Below, in pieces: positions 1-8,465 of a stretch of 24,796 nt of DNA; the stretch's first letter is position 1, and every line of letters starts with the position of its first letter. Both the position numbers and the translations under genes were made by a program. The DNA comes from Sulfurovum sp. (lineage in GTDB: Bacteria > Campylobacterota > Campylobacteria > Campylobacterales > Sulfurovaceae). The notes beneath the pieces were generated by a model that ran no database searches, had not been told where the DNA came from, and saw only the letters and a list, made by a program, of their open reading frames with translations. The DNA lies in assembly GCA_020726085.1 (NCBI GenBank), contig DYTG01000009.1:1-24796 (forward strand), given 5' to 3'.

Positions 1-419
1 ATAGAGTCATGGAGTCTAAGTTGTAAAATTGTATAAACTTTTTTGCTTGTTTGTTTCTCGATTTCCAAAAGTTCATCTATCTCTTTTACATTAAGAACAA
101 GAGGTTTTTCGCATATCGCATGTGCATTATTGAGTAACGCAAAACGTATATGAGAACTATGTAAGTAATTTGGTGATGCGATAGAGATATATTCAATCTT
201 TTGATTATTGTCTCTATGCCACTGATCAATAAAAGTGCCAAATCTTTCAAACTCAGTAAAAAAATCAGCCTGAGGAAAGTTACTGTCCATAATCCCAATG
301 CCATCATAAGGATCAAGTGCGACTACAAGATTATTCCCTGTCTCTTTGATAGCTTTCATATGTCTAGGTGCTATATATCCTGAAGCACCTATTAGGGCAA
401 AGTTTTTACTTGTTGGCAT
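1..419 (-). CDS. wlbA: WlbA/WbpB-type UDP-N-acetyl-glucosaminuronate 3-dehydrogenase, N-terminal part (cut by window edge)
   Basis: The ATG lies at 419-417 and the frame stays open to base 1, giving 139 residues; the C-terminal half lies outside the window. It looks like a Gfo/Idh/MocA oxidoreductase. The NAD-binding start reads LIGASGYIAPRHMKAI (residues 9-24), and the family's EKP motif sits at 104-106 in AICEKPLV, followed by LQLRLH near 132-137. The GASGYIAPRH stretch is characteristic of the WlbA/WbpB branch, which oxidises C3 of UDP-GlcNAcA ahead of transamination and acetylation. The start is 2 bases after the stop of the upstream 6-dehydrogenase gene, which would supply its substrate, so the two are probably one operon. 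Exact substrate specificity is inferred from family and context. Confidence 0.88.
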   Translation of the reverse strand, partial: MPTSKNFALIGASGYIAPRHMKAIKETGNNLVVALDPYDGIGIMDSNFPQADFFTEFERFGTFIDQWHRDNNQKIEYISIASPNYLHSSHIRFALLNNAHAICEKPLVLNVKEIDELLEIEKQTSKKVYTILQLRLHDS

Positions 420-421
420 TT

Positions 422-1690
422 CTATAATCTCCAAGTTGGATTTTCAACAATCCCTTTTACATCGATAATGATTGGCTCACCATTCGACATCCCTTGATAT
501 TGTTCAGTTGTAATCTCTTTAAATTTATCATGTCCAACAGCTACTATAATGGAGTCATATTTTTTACTGTTTAGTGGCAATCCATTTATAAAATTAAGAT
601 GTTTTGATTCTCTATCGCTAATATCTACCCAGTAATCATACACTTCGACATTACACTCATACTCTTCAAGTTCTTTGATGATGTCAAGTACTTTTGAATT
701 TCTCATATCAGGGCAATTCTCTTTAAAAGTTACACCCATCATCAAAATATTTGCATTTTTGAGTTTTTTATCAAACTTCACCATATTTTTAATCGCTTTA
801 TCGGCAATTAATTTACTCATTCCATTATTAATTTGTCGTGCACCCAAAATAAGATTTGGCATATACCCTAAACTTTGAGCTTTATGTGTTAAATAGTATG
901 GATCAACTCCTATACAGTGTCCGCCTACAAGCCCAGGTGTTAGTTTAATAAAATTCCATTTAGTTGCTGCTGCTTCTATAACATCATGAGTATTAATATT
1001 CATAAGGTCAAATATCATAGCAAGTTCATTGATAAGTGCAATATTCACATCTCTTTGGGTATTTTCTATCACCTTTGCAGCTTCTGCTACTTTTATAGTT
1101 GGAGCTAAGTGAGTCCCTGCTGTTATGATAGACTTATATAAATCATCCACTTTTTGTGCAATCTGCGGTGTACTTCCTGAAGTAATTTTAAGTATTTTTG
1201 TCACAGTATGTTCTTTGTCCCCAGGATTGATTCGTTCAGGTGAATATCCGCAAAAAAACGTTTCATTAAATGTAAGTCCAGATTCTTTTTCGAGTATTGG
1301 CACACAAACCTCTTCTGTTACACCAGGATAGACTGTAGATTCATAGATTACAATATCATTCGTTTTAAGCACTTTACCTACAGTCTCAGTCGATTTAATA
1401 ATTGGTGTTAAATCTGGTTCGTTGCTCTCATCAATTGGAGTAGGAACTGTAACTATATAGATATTTGAATCTTTTATATCTTCTACATCCAAAGTAAACT
1501 TCATACCATTTTGTAGAGATTCTTTTACTTGTTCACTAGTAAGCTCTTGAGTTCTATCAAAACCACTATTAAGTTCATCAATTCTAGCTTTATTTATATC
1601 AAATCCCACTACTTCATATTTTTCACTAAATGCATGAGCTAGTGGAAGACCAACATATCCAAGTCCTATCACACAAATTCTATTTTTCAT
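422..1690 (-). CDS. UDP-N-acetyl-hexosamine 6-dehydrogenase (TviB/WbpA/WbpO type)
   Basis: This is a 422-residue nucleotide-sugar dehydrogenase that oxidises C6 of a UDP-N-acetylhexosamine twice, using NAD, to give the uronic acid. The Rossmann glycine motif GLGYVGLP is at residues 9-16, YSPERINPGDKEHT at 149-162, the conserved Lys at about 206, and the catalytic Cys259 lies in GGHCIGVDPYY. YSPERINPGD and the VDPYYLTHKAQ tail are typical of the TviB branch rather than UDP-glucose dehydrogenases. I chose the ATG at 1690-1688 because GGAG lies 6 bases upstream and the ATG overlaps the regulator's TGA as ATGA. A TTG at 1702 would add four residues but has no ribosome site. The next gene is a WlbA-like 3-dehydrogenase, which favours UDP-GlcNAc as substrate. 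Confidence 0.92.
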   Translation of the reverse strand: MKNRICVIGLGYVGLPLAHAFSEKYEVVGFDINKARIDELNSGFDRTQELTSEQVKESLQNGMKFTLDVEDIKDSNIYIVTVPTPIDESNEPDLTPIIKSTETVGKVLKTNDIVIYESTVYPGVTEEVCVPILEKESGLTFNETFFCGYSPERINPGDKEHTVTKILKITSGSTPQIAQKVDDLYKSIITAGTHLAPTIKVAEAAKVIENTQRDVNIALINELAMIFDLMNINTHDVIEAAATKWNFIKLTPGLVGGHCIGVDPYYLTHKAQSLGYMPNLILGARQINNGMSKLIADKAIKNMVKFDKKLKNANILMMGVTFKENCPDMRNSKVLDIIKELEEYECNVEVYDYWVDISDRESKHLNFINGLPLNSKKYDSIIVAVGHDKFKEITTEQYQGMSNGEPIIIDVKGIVENPTWRL

Positions 1691-2037
1691 ACTTTTCTCC
1701 AATTATTATTGTTGTATTGTGTATCATTAATTCCACCTTGCTGCATCAATTCAAGCTCTTTTTGCAGCTCTTCGTACTCTCTTTTTTTGCGTTCAATGAA
1801 TTTTTCCGTTAGTTTTATCTTTTGGGCAATACCCTCTTGAGTCAAGAGGTAGGTGTAATTTTTTTTCTGTTTGGAGTTGGCGAAATTTTGTACTTTTATC
1901 AAGCCTTTTTCAATCAACGCTTTGAGAATATAGTTTACCTTACCTACCGAACATCCTAGCTCTTTGGCTAGGAGAGGTTGTGAGTGGATGGTTTGGGATT
2001 TTCGCAGTACTGCAAGTGTGAGTTCATCGTGATGCAA
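1687..2037 (-). CDS. MarR-family EPS-associated transcriptional regulator
   Basis: This small winged-helix protein (116 residues from the preferred start) resembles the MarR-like family found beside exopolysaccharide and LPS clusters. A helix-turn-helix is visible as LLAKELGCSVGKVNYILKAL, followed by the wing stretch EKGLIKVQNFANSKQKK. The C-terminus is a charged coiled coil rich in Glu, Lys and Leu (ERKKREYEELQKELELMQQ). Start choice: a TTG at 2037-2035 has AAAAGAGG 8 bases upstream and gives the short N-terminus usual in the family. A TTG at 2061 is open but has no ribosome site. Its TGA overlaps the ATG of the downstream dehydrogenase (ATGA), so the two are translationally coupled and the protein probably regulates this polysaccharide locus. 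That role is inference from context. Confidence 0.85.
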   Translation of the reverse strand: MHHDELTLAVLRKSQTIHSQPLLAKELGCSVGKVNYILKALIEKGLIKVQNFANSKQKKNYTYLLTQEGIAQKIKLTEKFIERKKREYEELQKELELMQQGGINDTQYNNNNWRKV

Positions 2038-2122
2038 AACCAATACCTCTTTTGTTTTCAATTATTGAATTTTAGCTTTTTTTGGTTTGAAATGCAATAG
2101 AAATTGTTACTCTTTTGTTATT

Positions 2123-3292
2123 TTAACTATCGCTATTGAAAATATCTCGTGTATAAACTTTCTCTTTGACATCCATAATAGCCTCGCTCAAACGATTGGC
2201 TACAATCACATCGGAAATTTTCTTAAACTCTTCCAAATCTTTAATCACACGAGATTTGAAAAACTCATCCTCTTCAAGAACTGGTTCATAAACCACCACC
2301 TCTATCCCTTTGGCTTTGATACGCTTCATTACCCCTTGAATAGCAGAACTTCTGAAGTTATCGCTGCCGCTTTTCATTACCAATCGATAGATACCCACGA
2401 TTTTTGGATTGCGTTTGACGATAGAGTCGGCGATAAAATCTTTGCGTGTGGAGTTGGCTTTGACAATGGCTTCAATCATATTGGAGGGGACATCTTGGTA
2501 GTTGGCTAGAAGTTGCTTGGTATCTTTGGGCAGACAATATCCCCCGTATCCAAAGCTAGGATTGTTGTAGTGTGTGCCGATACGAGGATCAAGCCCTACT
2601 CCCTCAATAATCTCTTGCGTACTCAATCCATGCGACTGAGCGTACGAATCAAGCTCATTAAAGTAAGCCACACGCATCGCTAGATAGGTATTGGCAAAGA
2701 GTTTAATCGCTTCGGCTTCGGTAGAGTTGGTAAAGAGTATAGGAATATCTTTTTTGATAGCCCCACCCGCCAAAAGATTGGCAAAGATTGTCGCTCTTTC
2801 GCTCTTTTCGCCCACCACGATACGGCTAGGATAGAGATTGTCATAGAGCGCTTTGCCTTCTCTTAAAAATTCAGGCGAGAAGATAATATTGTGCGTTTGA
2901 AATTGTTCTCGCACTTTAAGGGTATAGCCTACGGGGATGGTTGATTTGATGACCATCGTAGCGTTGGGATTAATCGCCAACACATCGGCAATGACATACT
3001 CAATCGAGCGTGTATTAAAATAGTTGGTTAGAGGGTCATAATCCGTAGGCGTAGCGATAATGACATAAGTGGCATCCCTATAAGCCTCCTCTTTGTCAAG
3101 CGTCGCTCGAAAGTTAAGATTCTCTTTAGATAAATACTCTTCGATCTCTCTATCTTCAATGGGTGATTTTCTTTGGTTGAGAAGCTCAACCTTTTGCGGG
3201 ATTATATCAAGGGCCACCACTTCATTGTTTTGTGCCAACAATATTCCATTGCTTAGCCCCACATATCCTGTGCCTGCTATAGCTATTTTCAT
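2123..3292 (-). CDS. ugd: UDP-glucose 6-dehydrogenase
   Basis: This 389-residue protein of the UDP-glucose/GDP-mannose dehydrogenase family should convert UDP-glucose to UDP-glucuronate for surface polysaccharide. The N-terminal NAD motif is GTGYVGLSNG (residues 7-16). The middle domain carries SPEFLREGKALYDNLYPSRI (139-158). The catalytic Cys253 lies in GYGGYCLPKDTKQL, the form typical of the Ugd branch, unlike the second dehydrogenase nearby. The ATG at 3292 has AAGGA 5 bases upstream. The gene sits upstream of the MarR-like EPS regulator on the same strand, with a 61-85 base gap depending on the regulator start. Its codon choice resembles the housekeeping genes to its right more than the AT-rich 422-1690 gene. 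Length and motifs are normal. Confidence 0.94.
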   Translation of the reverse strand: MKIAIAGTGYVGLSNGILLAQNNEVVALDIIPQKVELLNQRKSPIEDREIEEYLSKENLNFRATLDKEEAYRDATYVIIATPTDYDPLTNYFNTRSIEYVIADVLAINPNATMVIKSTIPVGYTLKVREQFQTHNIIFSPEFLREGKALYDNLYPSRIVVGEKSERATIFANLLAGGAIKKDIPILFTNSTEAEAIKLFANTYLAMRVAYFNELDSYAQSHGLSTQEIIEGVGLDPRIGTHYNNPSFGYGGYCLPKDTKQLLANYQDVPSNMIEAIVKANSTRKDFIADSIVKRNPKIVGIYRLVMKSGSDNFRSSAIQGVMKRIKAKGIEVVVYEPVLEEDEFFKSRVIKDLEEFKKISDVIVANRLSEAIMDVKEKVYTRDIFNSDS

Positions 3293-3378
3293 CCAATTCC
3301 TTTACAATAAACGTTGAGAAGTATTTTATCATAAAAAATTACAAAGATAAGAACAAGTAACCTAAGATACCGATGTAA

Positions 3379-3837
3379 CTATTGAGCGATACGTCGTCCC
3401 CATTTGAAACGTTTACCGTGAAAAGTTCCCGAAAGATTGGTAACAATCACCCGATTTTTGGCACTACTAGCATGGATGAATTTATCATTACCCAGATAAA
3501 TTCCCACATGATTCACATATCCTCTGCCTCCTCTTGAGGTATCAAAGAATAGCAAATCGCCCACTTTGAGATCTTTTTTACTTGAGATAAATTTGCCAAA
3601 CTTTGATTGATGTCTAGAATCACGTGGAATTCTCAAACCGTTTACCTTACAAACGTATTGTGCATAACCTGAGCAATCAAAACCATTAGGACCTGTTCCG
3701 CCCCATCGATATCTTTTACCTTGAAATTTTTTAGCTACTTGGATGATGTTTGTTGGAAGTTTAGGATTAATAGTTGTTGCACCGCAACTGGTGATAAAAA
3801 AGGCACTTAGCAATAAAAGTAGGTAGAGTTTTCTCAT
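3379..3837 (-). CDS. NlpC/P60 family lipoprotein (peptidoglycan endopeptidase)
   Basis: This 152-residue secreted cysteine peptidase would be expected to cut the peptide stems of peptidoglycan at the outer membrane or in the periplasm. The N-terminus is a lipoprotein signal with lipobox ITSC, the lipidated Cys being residue 18. The NlpC/P60 catalytic Cys55 is in GFDCSGYAQYV, with His110 (GYVNHVGIYLG) and His122 (FIHASS) as the other active-site positions. I chose the ATG at 3837-3835 because AGGAG lies 5 bases upstream and the signal peptide starts there; an open extension to 3888 would bury it. A possible -10 (TACAAT on the minus strand, 3916-3911) lies upstream. It resembles Spr/NlpC-type enzymes, but the exact cleavage site in peptidoglycan cannot be read from sequence. 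Confidence 0.9.
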   Translation of the reverse strand: MRKLYLLLLLSAFFITSCGATTINPKLPTNIIQVAKKFQGKRYRWGGTGPNGFDCSGYAQYVCKVNGLRIPRDSRHQSKFGKFISSKKDLKVGDLLFFDTSRGGRGYVNHVGIYLGNDKFIHASSAKNRVIVTNLSGTFHGKRFKWGRRIAQ

Positions 3838-4016
3838 GATTTCTCCTGATTGTGTGAAACGAAAGTTTGAAACATAGTGAATAATCATCGATTTTCAAAT
3901 GCTTAAGCGAATTGTATTCAACAAAAATAAACAAATAGTAAAATTTTGATTAACCAATCATTAACTATTTATCATCTATTTTTTTTACAAAACAAGATAA
4001 AATTTAAAGATTTCTT

Positions 4017-5252
4017 TTATATTCTGACCGCTTCAATCTTATCGGTAGCATCTTGTAATACAAAGGTTTCGCCCACTCTTAGGGCATTTAGCGTCACGAT
4101 TTTGCCTTGTTGGCTCACTTGAACCCAACCTTTTTTGTATTGATTTTTGGGATCTAAAGTGCACATTCGATTGGTGTAAATCTCTAATTTTTGTTGCTCT
4201 TTTTGGAGTTGAAAATGAATCATTTGATGCAAATTGTCTCTCATTTGAGGCAAACGGTGTGCATTTTTTTCCAATTTTAGACGGATAATTTGATTGTAAT
4301 GACTTTTTAACACCTCAAATTCTCTTGCAAAACGTATCAATTGATTCTTCATTGAGAGACGTTGAAACTCTTTGGTTAAACTCTCAACTGTTTTTGTCTT
4401 ACTATATAATATATGCACAAAGGTTTTTTGGTATCGCTTTTGCAACTCTCCTAGCATAAAAAGCAACTCATTTTGATCGGGGAGTATCATCTCCATAGCC
4501 GCACTAGGCGTTGGCGCCCGAAGGTCGGCTACGAAATCACTTATGACACTATCAATCTCATGCCCTACTGCACTCACTACAGGCGTTTTCATGGCAAACA
4601 CAGCATCGGCCACCCTCTCTTCATTAAACGCCCACAAATCCTCAATGCTACCGCCTCCACGCCCCACTACGACGACATCTACGCTCAAACCATCGGCATA
4701 ACGTAACGCCTTTGCAATTTGACTAGCTGCCATATCGCCTTGCACAAGCGTATCGACGATAAAAACTTCAAGGGCTTTGTAGCGTTTGTCGATGATTGTA
4801 AGCATATCGTGCAAAGCGGCCGAATTTTTGGCGGTGACAAGTGCAATGGAGGCGATGTACTTTGGGATAGGTTTTTTGTGTAATGAATCAAAATAACCTT
4901 TGTCTTGAAGACGTTTTTTGAGCTGTTCATATGCCAATGCCAACGCCCCTTGCCCAAAAGGCTCAATATGAGTAGCGCAAAACTGATATTCACCCCTAAG
5001 AGTATAGACTCCCACGCTTCCCTCTGTAATGATTTTTGCCCCCACCTCCAATCGAAACTTCATTTTGGCGACACTGGAGCGAAACATGACGCACTTCATC
5101 GTCGCATGGACATCTTTGATACTAAAATAGAGATGTCCGCTTGTATGATAGGTAAAGGCACTCACCTCGCCCTCTACCAAAATATTGACAAACGTACTCT
5201 CTAGTAGAGATTTGATTTGCTCATTGAGAGTCGATACGCTAAGGGCTTTCAC
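4017..5252 (-). CDS. xseA: Exodeoxyribonuclease VII large subunit
   Basis: This 411-residue protein is the large subunit of exonuclease VII, which degrades single-stranded DNA to oligonucleotides in the cytoplasm. The N-terminal OB-fold region holds SGHLYFSIKD near residues 38-47. The catalytic core carries VVGRGGGSIEDLWAFNEE, followed by SAVGHEIDSVISDF and DLRAPTPSAAME, all diagnostic of XseA. A helical, charged C-terminal half follows. It starts at GTG (5252-5250) with AAGGAG 8 bases upstream at 5266-5261. The small subunit gene xseB is not next to it, so it must lie elsewhere. It is the last gene of the minus-strand housekeeping run, 46 bases after mnmA. Confidence 0.96.
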   Translation of the reverse strand: MKALSVSTLNEQIKSLLESTFVNILVEGEVSAFTYHTSGHLYFSIKDVHATMKCVMFRSSVAKMKFRLEVGAKIITEGSVGVYTLRGEYQFCATHIEPFGQGALALAYEQLKKRLQDKGYFDSLHKKPIPKYIASIALVTAKNSAALHDMLTIIDKRYKALEVFIVDTLVQGDMAASQIAKALRYADGLSVDVVVVGRGGGSIEDLWAFNEERVADAVFAMKTPVVSAVGHEIDSVISDFVADLRAPTPSAAMEMILPDQNELLFMLGELQKRYQKTFVHILYSKTKTVESLTKEFQRLSMKNQLIRFAREFEVLKSHYNQIIRLKLEKNAHRLPQMRDNLHQMIHFQLQKEQQKLEIYTNRMCTLDPKNQYKKGWVQVSQQGKIVTLNALRVGETFVLQDATDKIEAVRI

Positions 5253-5298
5253 CTGAAAATCTCCTTTGTATCAAAGCTGACTTGATGTGAGCGTTTCA

Positions 5299-6315
5299 TC
5301 ATACAATTATACCCCCGCCTAGCAACTCCTCTCCATCATAAAATACAGCCACTTGCTCTTTGGCGACACCGTAAACGGGTTGATGGAGGTAAATTTCACC
5401 CTCGTCGCCCTCAATGCTCACCGTTGCCGATACGGCTTGGGTACGGTAGCGTACTTTGACATGGCAATCAAAGGTTTTTTTTGCTTCAAAGAGATTAATA
5501 GTGCGAATTTTTATGCGTTCTATCGCCAACTCTTCTCGTTTGCCTACGACGATTTGATTGGTTTGGGGTTTGATATCAAGCACAAAATGAGGGTCATGCG
5601 CTCCGTGGACATAAAAGCCTCTTCGTTTGCCAATAGTGTAGTGCATATAGCCTTTGTGGTGACCCACCACCTCTCCTTGGCTATTAATCGCCTCGCCCTC
5701 TTGGTTGATGTTCATGTATTTTTCCAAAATTTGGATATAGTCATTTTCGACAAAACAGATCTCACTGCTCTCTTTTTGGATGGCTATATCTTGCAAAATA
5801 GGTATTTCAGATGCAAAAGCCTTAACATCCTCTTTGAGCCACTCCCCTAACGGAAAGAGCAAACGAGGCAAAACATCGTGATGAATGTGAGCTAAAAAGT
5901 AGCTTTGGTCTTTTGTGCTATCTTTGGCTTTGTAGATCTTTTTGCCATCGCAGCGTACATAGTGTCCTGTAGCGACATACTCTATCCCTAGCCTAGAGGC
6001 AAACTCTACCATCTTGCCAAATTTGATGTCACGGTTGCACACTACGCAAGGATTAGGGGTGAGTCCCTTTTGATAGGAGTCTATAAAGTAGCTATAGACG
6101 CTTTGATTAAACTCCTCTTCAAGATCCAAAAAATGTATCACAATGCCTAGAAAGTTTGCCGCACGTCTAGCTTTTTCAAAATTCTCTTCATGATACCCCA
6201 CTTTGGTGTGAAGCTTCATATAGACTCCCTCCACCTCATAGCCTTGCTTTTGAAGCAAAATCGCACTCACAGTAGAATCGACTCCACCGCTCATTCCTAC
6301 CAATACTCGTTTCAT
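5299..6315 (-). CDS. mnmA: tRNA-specific 2-thiouridylase MnmA
   Basis: This 338-residue enzyme puts sulfur on uridine 34 of the tRNAs for Lys, Glu and Gln, using ATP to adenylate the base. The N-terminal PP-loop is GMSGGVDSTVS (residues 7-17). The catalytic cysteines are Cys90 in NPCVVCNRDIKFG and Cys187 in SSEICFVE. ATGHY (115-119) and KDQSYFLAH (135-143) are also standard MnmA motifs. The C-terminal beta-barrel part has YTIGKRRGFYV. The ATG at 6315-6313 has AGGGA 4 bases upstream. It is slightly shorter than the E. coli enzyme, as expected in this phylum. The gap to folK upstream is 28 bases. Confidence 0.97.
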   Translation of the reverse strand: MKRVLVGMSGGVDSTVSAILLQKQGYEVEGVYMKLHTKVGYHEENFEKARRAANFLGIVIHFLDLEEEFNQSVYSYFIDSYQKGLTPNPCVVCNRDIKFGKMVEFASRLGIEYVATGHYVRCDGKKIYKAKDSTKDQSYFLAHIHHDVLPRLLFPLGEWLKEDVKAFASEIPILQDIAIQKESSEICFVENDYIQILEKYMNINQEGEAINSQGEVVGHHKGYMHYTIGKRRGFYVHGAHDPHFVLDIKPQTNQIVVGKREELAIERIKIRTINLFEAKKTFDCHVKVRYRTQAVSATVSIEGDEGEIYLHQPVYGVAKEQVAVFYDGEELLGGGIIV

Positions 6316-6343
6316 AATATCCCTATTTTATTTATTTACAATA

Positions 6344-6829
6344 CTATTGAAGTTTCATTAATGAAAGAGGAATAAGCACAGAGGCTCTTGTGTGCCAATG
6401 GGGATGGGGCAAGGTGAGAAATGTGCTGTGCATTGTGAGGTTATTGTAAAAAATCATATCAATATCAAGGGTACGAGGAGCATCTTTGAAGCTTCGTTTA
6501 CGTCCAAAGCGTCGTTCAATGCTTAGAAGCATACGCAACAATTTTTTAGCCTCAAGCGAGGTGGAGATTGCAATCACCCCATTGTAAAAATCACTCTGCT
6601 CCAAAAAGCCAAACGGAGGATTTTTAAGGATAGGCGAAGTCTCAATAATGCACACACGTCGCTCTCGTCGCAACACCCAAAAGAGCTTATCAAAAAGACG
6701 CAACGTATCGCCCACATTGCCTCCAATGCCCAAATAGACGATGTTTTGTACGTAAACCTCTTGGGTTCTCCATGGAAAATAGAGACGTTTAATGAGACGC
6801 TTACCCTTGCCTAAATTTCTACTGTACAC
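6344..6829 (-). CDS. folK: 2-amino-4-hydroxy-6-hydroxymethyldihydropteridine diphosphokinase
   Basis: This enzyme of folate synthesis transfers pyrophosphate from ATP to hydroxymethyldihydropterin. The HPPK core is clear: LGIGGNVGDTLRLFDKL, then NPPFGFLEQSDFYNGV, then the signature RSFKDAPRTLDIDMIFY, then LPHPHWHTRASVLIPL. I prefer a GTG start at 6829-6827, which gives 161 residues, because AAGG (6840-6837) lies 7 bases upstream. A TTG at 6835 is only one base from that site. The AAGG overlaps the TAA of the upstream peptidase gene, so translation is likely coupled. About 30 basic residues precede the core, which makes it longer at the N-terminus than E. coli FolK. Confidence 0.94.
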   Translation of the reverse strand: MYSRNLGKGKRLIKRLYFPWRTQEVYVQNIVYLGIGGNVGDTLRLFDKLFWVLRRERRVCIIETSPILKNPPFGFLEQSDFYNGVIAISTSLEAKKLLRMLLSIERRFGRKRSFKDAPRTLDIDMIFYNNLTMHSTFLTLPHPHWHTRASVLIPLSLMKLQ

Positions 6830-6838
6830 AAGCAAACC

Positions 6839-7858
6839 TTACAAAATATCGGCTCTGCCGTTTATCATTACCACCATATCCTCGATGCGAATACCAAACT
6901 CATTGGGGATATAGATACCCGGTTCTATCGTAAAAACCATTCCATCTTCGATAATCGTCTCGCTCTTTTGCGTAATATAGGGCATCTCATGAATATCAAG
7001 CCCCACACCATGCCCCGTACCGTGTACAAAGTAGTCTCCAAAACCTGCACGTACAATAACATCTCGTGCAAGCGCATCGATTTCGTTGGCTTTCATCCCG
7101 CTTTTTGCCCCCGTGATAGCGGTATCGTGAGCTTTTAATACGGTATCGTAAACCCTTTGCATTTTGGGCGAACTAAAATTTTGTGCCAACGCCAAATCCA
7201 TTTTTGCCCCAACCTCCATCACGCGGGTTCTATCGGAGCAGTAGCGACGATATTTCACACCTCCATCAATCAAAAGCAAATCGCCCTCTTGGAGTTTTTG
7301 AGAAGTTGATTGTGCGTGAGGTTTGGCTGTATTATGTGCTAATGCCACGATAGGATTAAAGCTTAGTTCATACGCTCCTTGATGGCTCAAAATCGATTGG
7401 GCATGATATTTGAGGCGATACTCATCCATCCCAACGCCTTGCCCAGCGACAAAAATAGCAAACTCATCAAAAGCATCAGCCCCCAAAGCGACAGCTCTTT
7501 CGAGAAGCTTAATCTCCTGGGGTGTTTTGATGATGCGTTGTTTGTGCGAAAAATCCTCTTGGGCTTCAAACACCACCCCCTCAATCTTGGAGAGCTTATC
7601 AAAATCATAAACGCTCCACTCTTTGGGGTCAAATACGATACTTTTGGGTTGGTAGCGTTTAATCATCTCGCTTACTTGTGCCATCAAATCACGATCGATT
7701 ACCACCTCGCCCTTGCTTATGCCCTCACGCGCCTCAATGGCGTATCGCCCATCGGTAAAGAGATAACTATCCCCCTCTATACTCAAAAAAATGCAATTAT
7801 CATTACTGTATCCGCATATATAATAGATGGCATTTTCATTTTTTAAAATACAGTTCAT
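6839..7858 (-). CDS. pepQ: M24 family Xaa-Pro aminopeptidase/dipeptidase (PepQ/PepP-like)
   Basis: This 339-residue cytoplasmic metallopeptidase would remove an N-terminal residue before proline or split Xaa-Pro dipeptides. A short creatinase-like N-terminal domain (about 1-110) precedes the pita-bread fold. The five metal ligands are visible: Asp198 in LLLIDGG, Asp209 in YCSDRTR, His283 in HGTGHGVGLDIHE, Glu312 in FTIEPG and Glu326 in RIEDM. The ATG at 7858-7856 has GAGGAG 5 bases upstream. The position between aroQ and folK follows a gene order common in Campylobacterota. Aminopeptidase P and prolidase activities cannot be told apart from sequence alone, so the symbol is a family label. Confidence 0.92.
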   Translation of the reverse strand: MNCILKNENAIYYICGYSNDNCIFLSIEGDSYLFTDGRYAIEAREGISKGEVVIDRDLMAQVSEMIKRYQPKSIVFDPKEWSVYDFDKLSKIEGVVFEAQEDFSHKQRIIKTPQEIKLLERAVALGADAFDEFAIFVAGQGVGMDEYRLKYHAQSILSHQGAYELSFNPIVALAHNTAKPHAQSTSQKLQEGDLLLIDGGVKYRRYCSDRTRVMEVGAKMDLALAQNFSSPKMQRVYDTVLKAHDTAITGAKSGMKANEIDALARDVIVRAGFGDYFVHGTGHGVGLDIHEMPYITQKSETIIEDGMVFTIEPGIYIPNEFGIRIEDMVVMINGRADIL

Positions 7859-7905
7859 AGTTTCTCCTCGTTTTGGCAGGGCTTACCCCACCGTGCAAAG
7901 CTTGG

Positions 7906-8403
7906 TTATTGAGCTTGACTCATCGATTGTACTGCGCTTGTTGCGGCTTGTTGTTCTCTCATGGCTTTTATTTCATTGAGGATTTGCATCATGCCCATCA
8001 TCGCCAAATGGTAGCTAAAAGCACCCAAACCTACAATTTGTCCCGCACATACAGGAGCGATCATTGATTTGTGTCGAAACTCTTCTCTGGCGTGAATATT
8101 GGAGATATGTACCTCAAGTGTAGGAAGCTTGACAGCACTAAGAGCGTCACGAATAGCAATAGAGGTGTGCGTATAAGCTGCTGGATTGATAATAATCCCA
8201 TCGGCATCGCCCATACACTCTTGGATTCTATCGACTATCTCGCCCTCAAGGTTGCTTTGAAAAAACTCAATCTCAAATCCATTTTGTTGGGCTACATTTT
8301 TCATTTGCGTATGAATATCTTCAAGCTTCATAGAACCGTAAACGTTTTGTTCTCGAATGCCTAGCATATTGAGGTTGGGTCCTTGGATTACTGCAATTTT
8401 CAT
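7906..8403 (-). CDS. aroQ: Type II 3-dehydroquinate dehydratase
   Basis: This is the third step of the shikimate pathway, 3-dehydroquinate to 3-dehydroshikimate. At 165 residues it is a type II (dodecameric) enzyme. The start IQGPNLNMLG (residues 6-15) is diagnostic. Tyr22 in REQNVYG and His104 in HISNIHAREEFRHKS match the family's catalytic pair, and NPAAYTHTS (73-81) and GLGAFSYHLA (125-134) bind substrate. The C-terminus runs about 20 residues past the usual core in an Ala/Gln-rich tail of low complexity. The ATG at 8403-8401 has a loosely spaced AAAGG about 10 bases upstream. It lies 62 bases after smpB and 47 bases before the peptidase gene, all on one strand. Confidence 0.97.
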   Translation of the reverse strand: MKIAVIQGPNLNMLGIREQNVYGSMKLEDIHTQMKNVAQQNGFEIEFFQSNLEGEIVDRIQECMGDADGIIINPAAYTHTSIAIRDALSAVKLPTLEVHISNIHAREEFRHKSMIAPVCAGQIVGLGAFSYHLAMMGMMQILNEIKAMREQQAATSAVQSMSQAQ

Positions 8404-8465
8404 TCTTTTTTTGCCTTTTGTGTTTAAATTTAAAATACAAATATTATATCCAAAAAAACTAAATG

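Noticed and set aside
86..316. 76-residue open frame on the minus strand
   Set aside because: It lies inside the wlbA-like gene in another frame, and the wlbA frame has clear family motifs.
2087..2509. 140-residue plus-strand open frame
   Set aside because: It is antisense to ugd, has no ribosome site and resembles no family.
5353..5850. 165-residue plus-strand open frame
   Set aside because: It is antisense to mnmA, whose catalytic motifs cover the region.
7379..7846. 155-residue plus-strand open frame
   Set aside because: It is antisense to the M24 peptidase gene, which has all five metal ligands.
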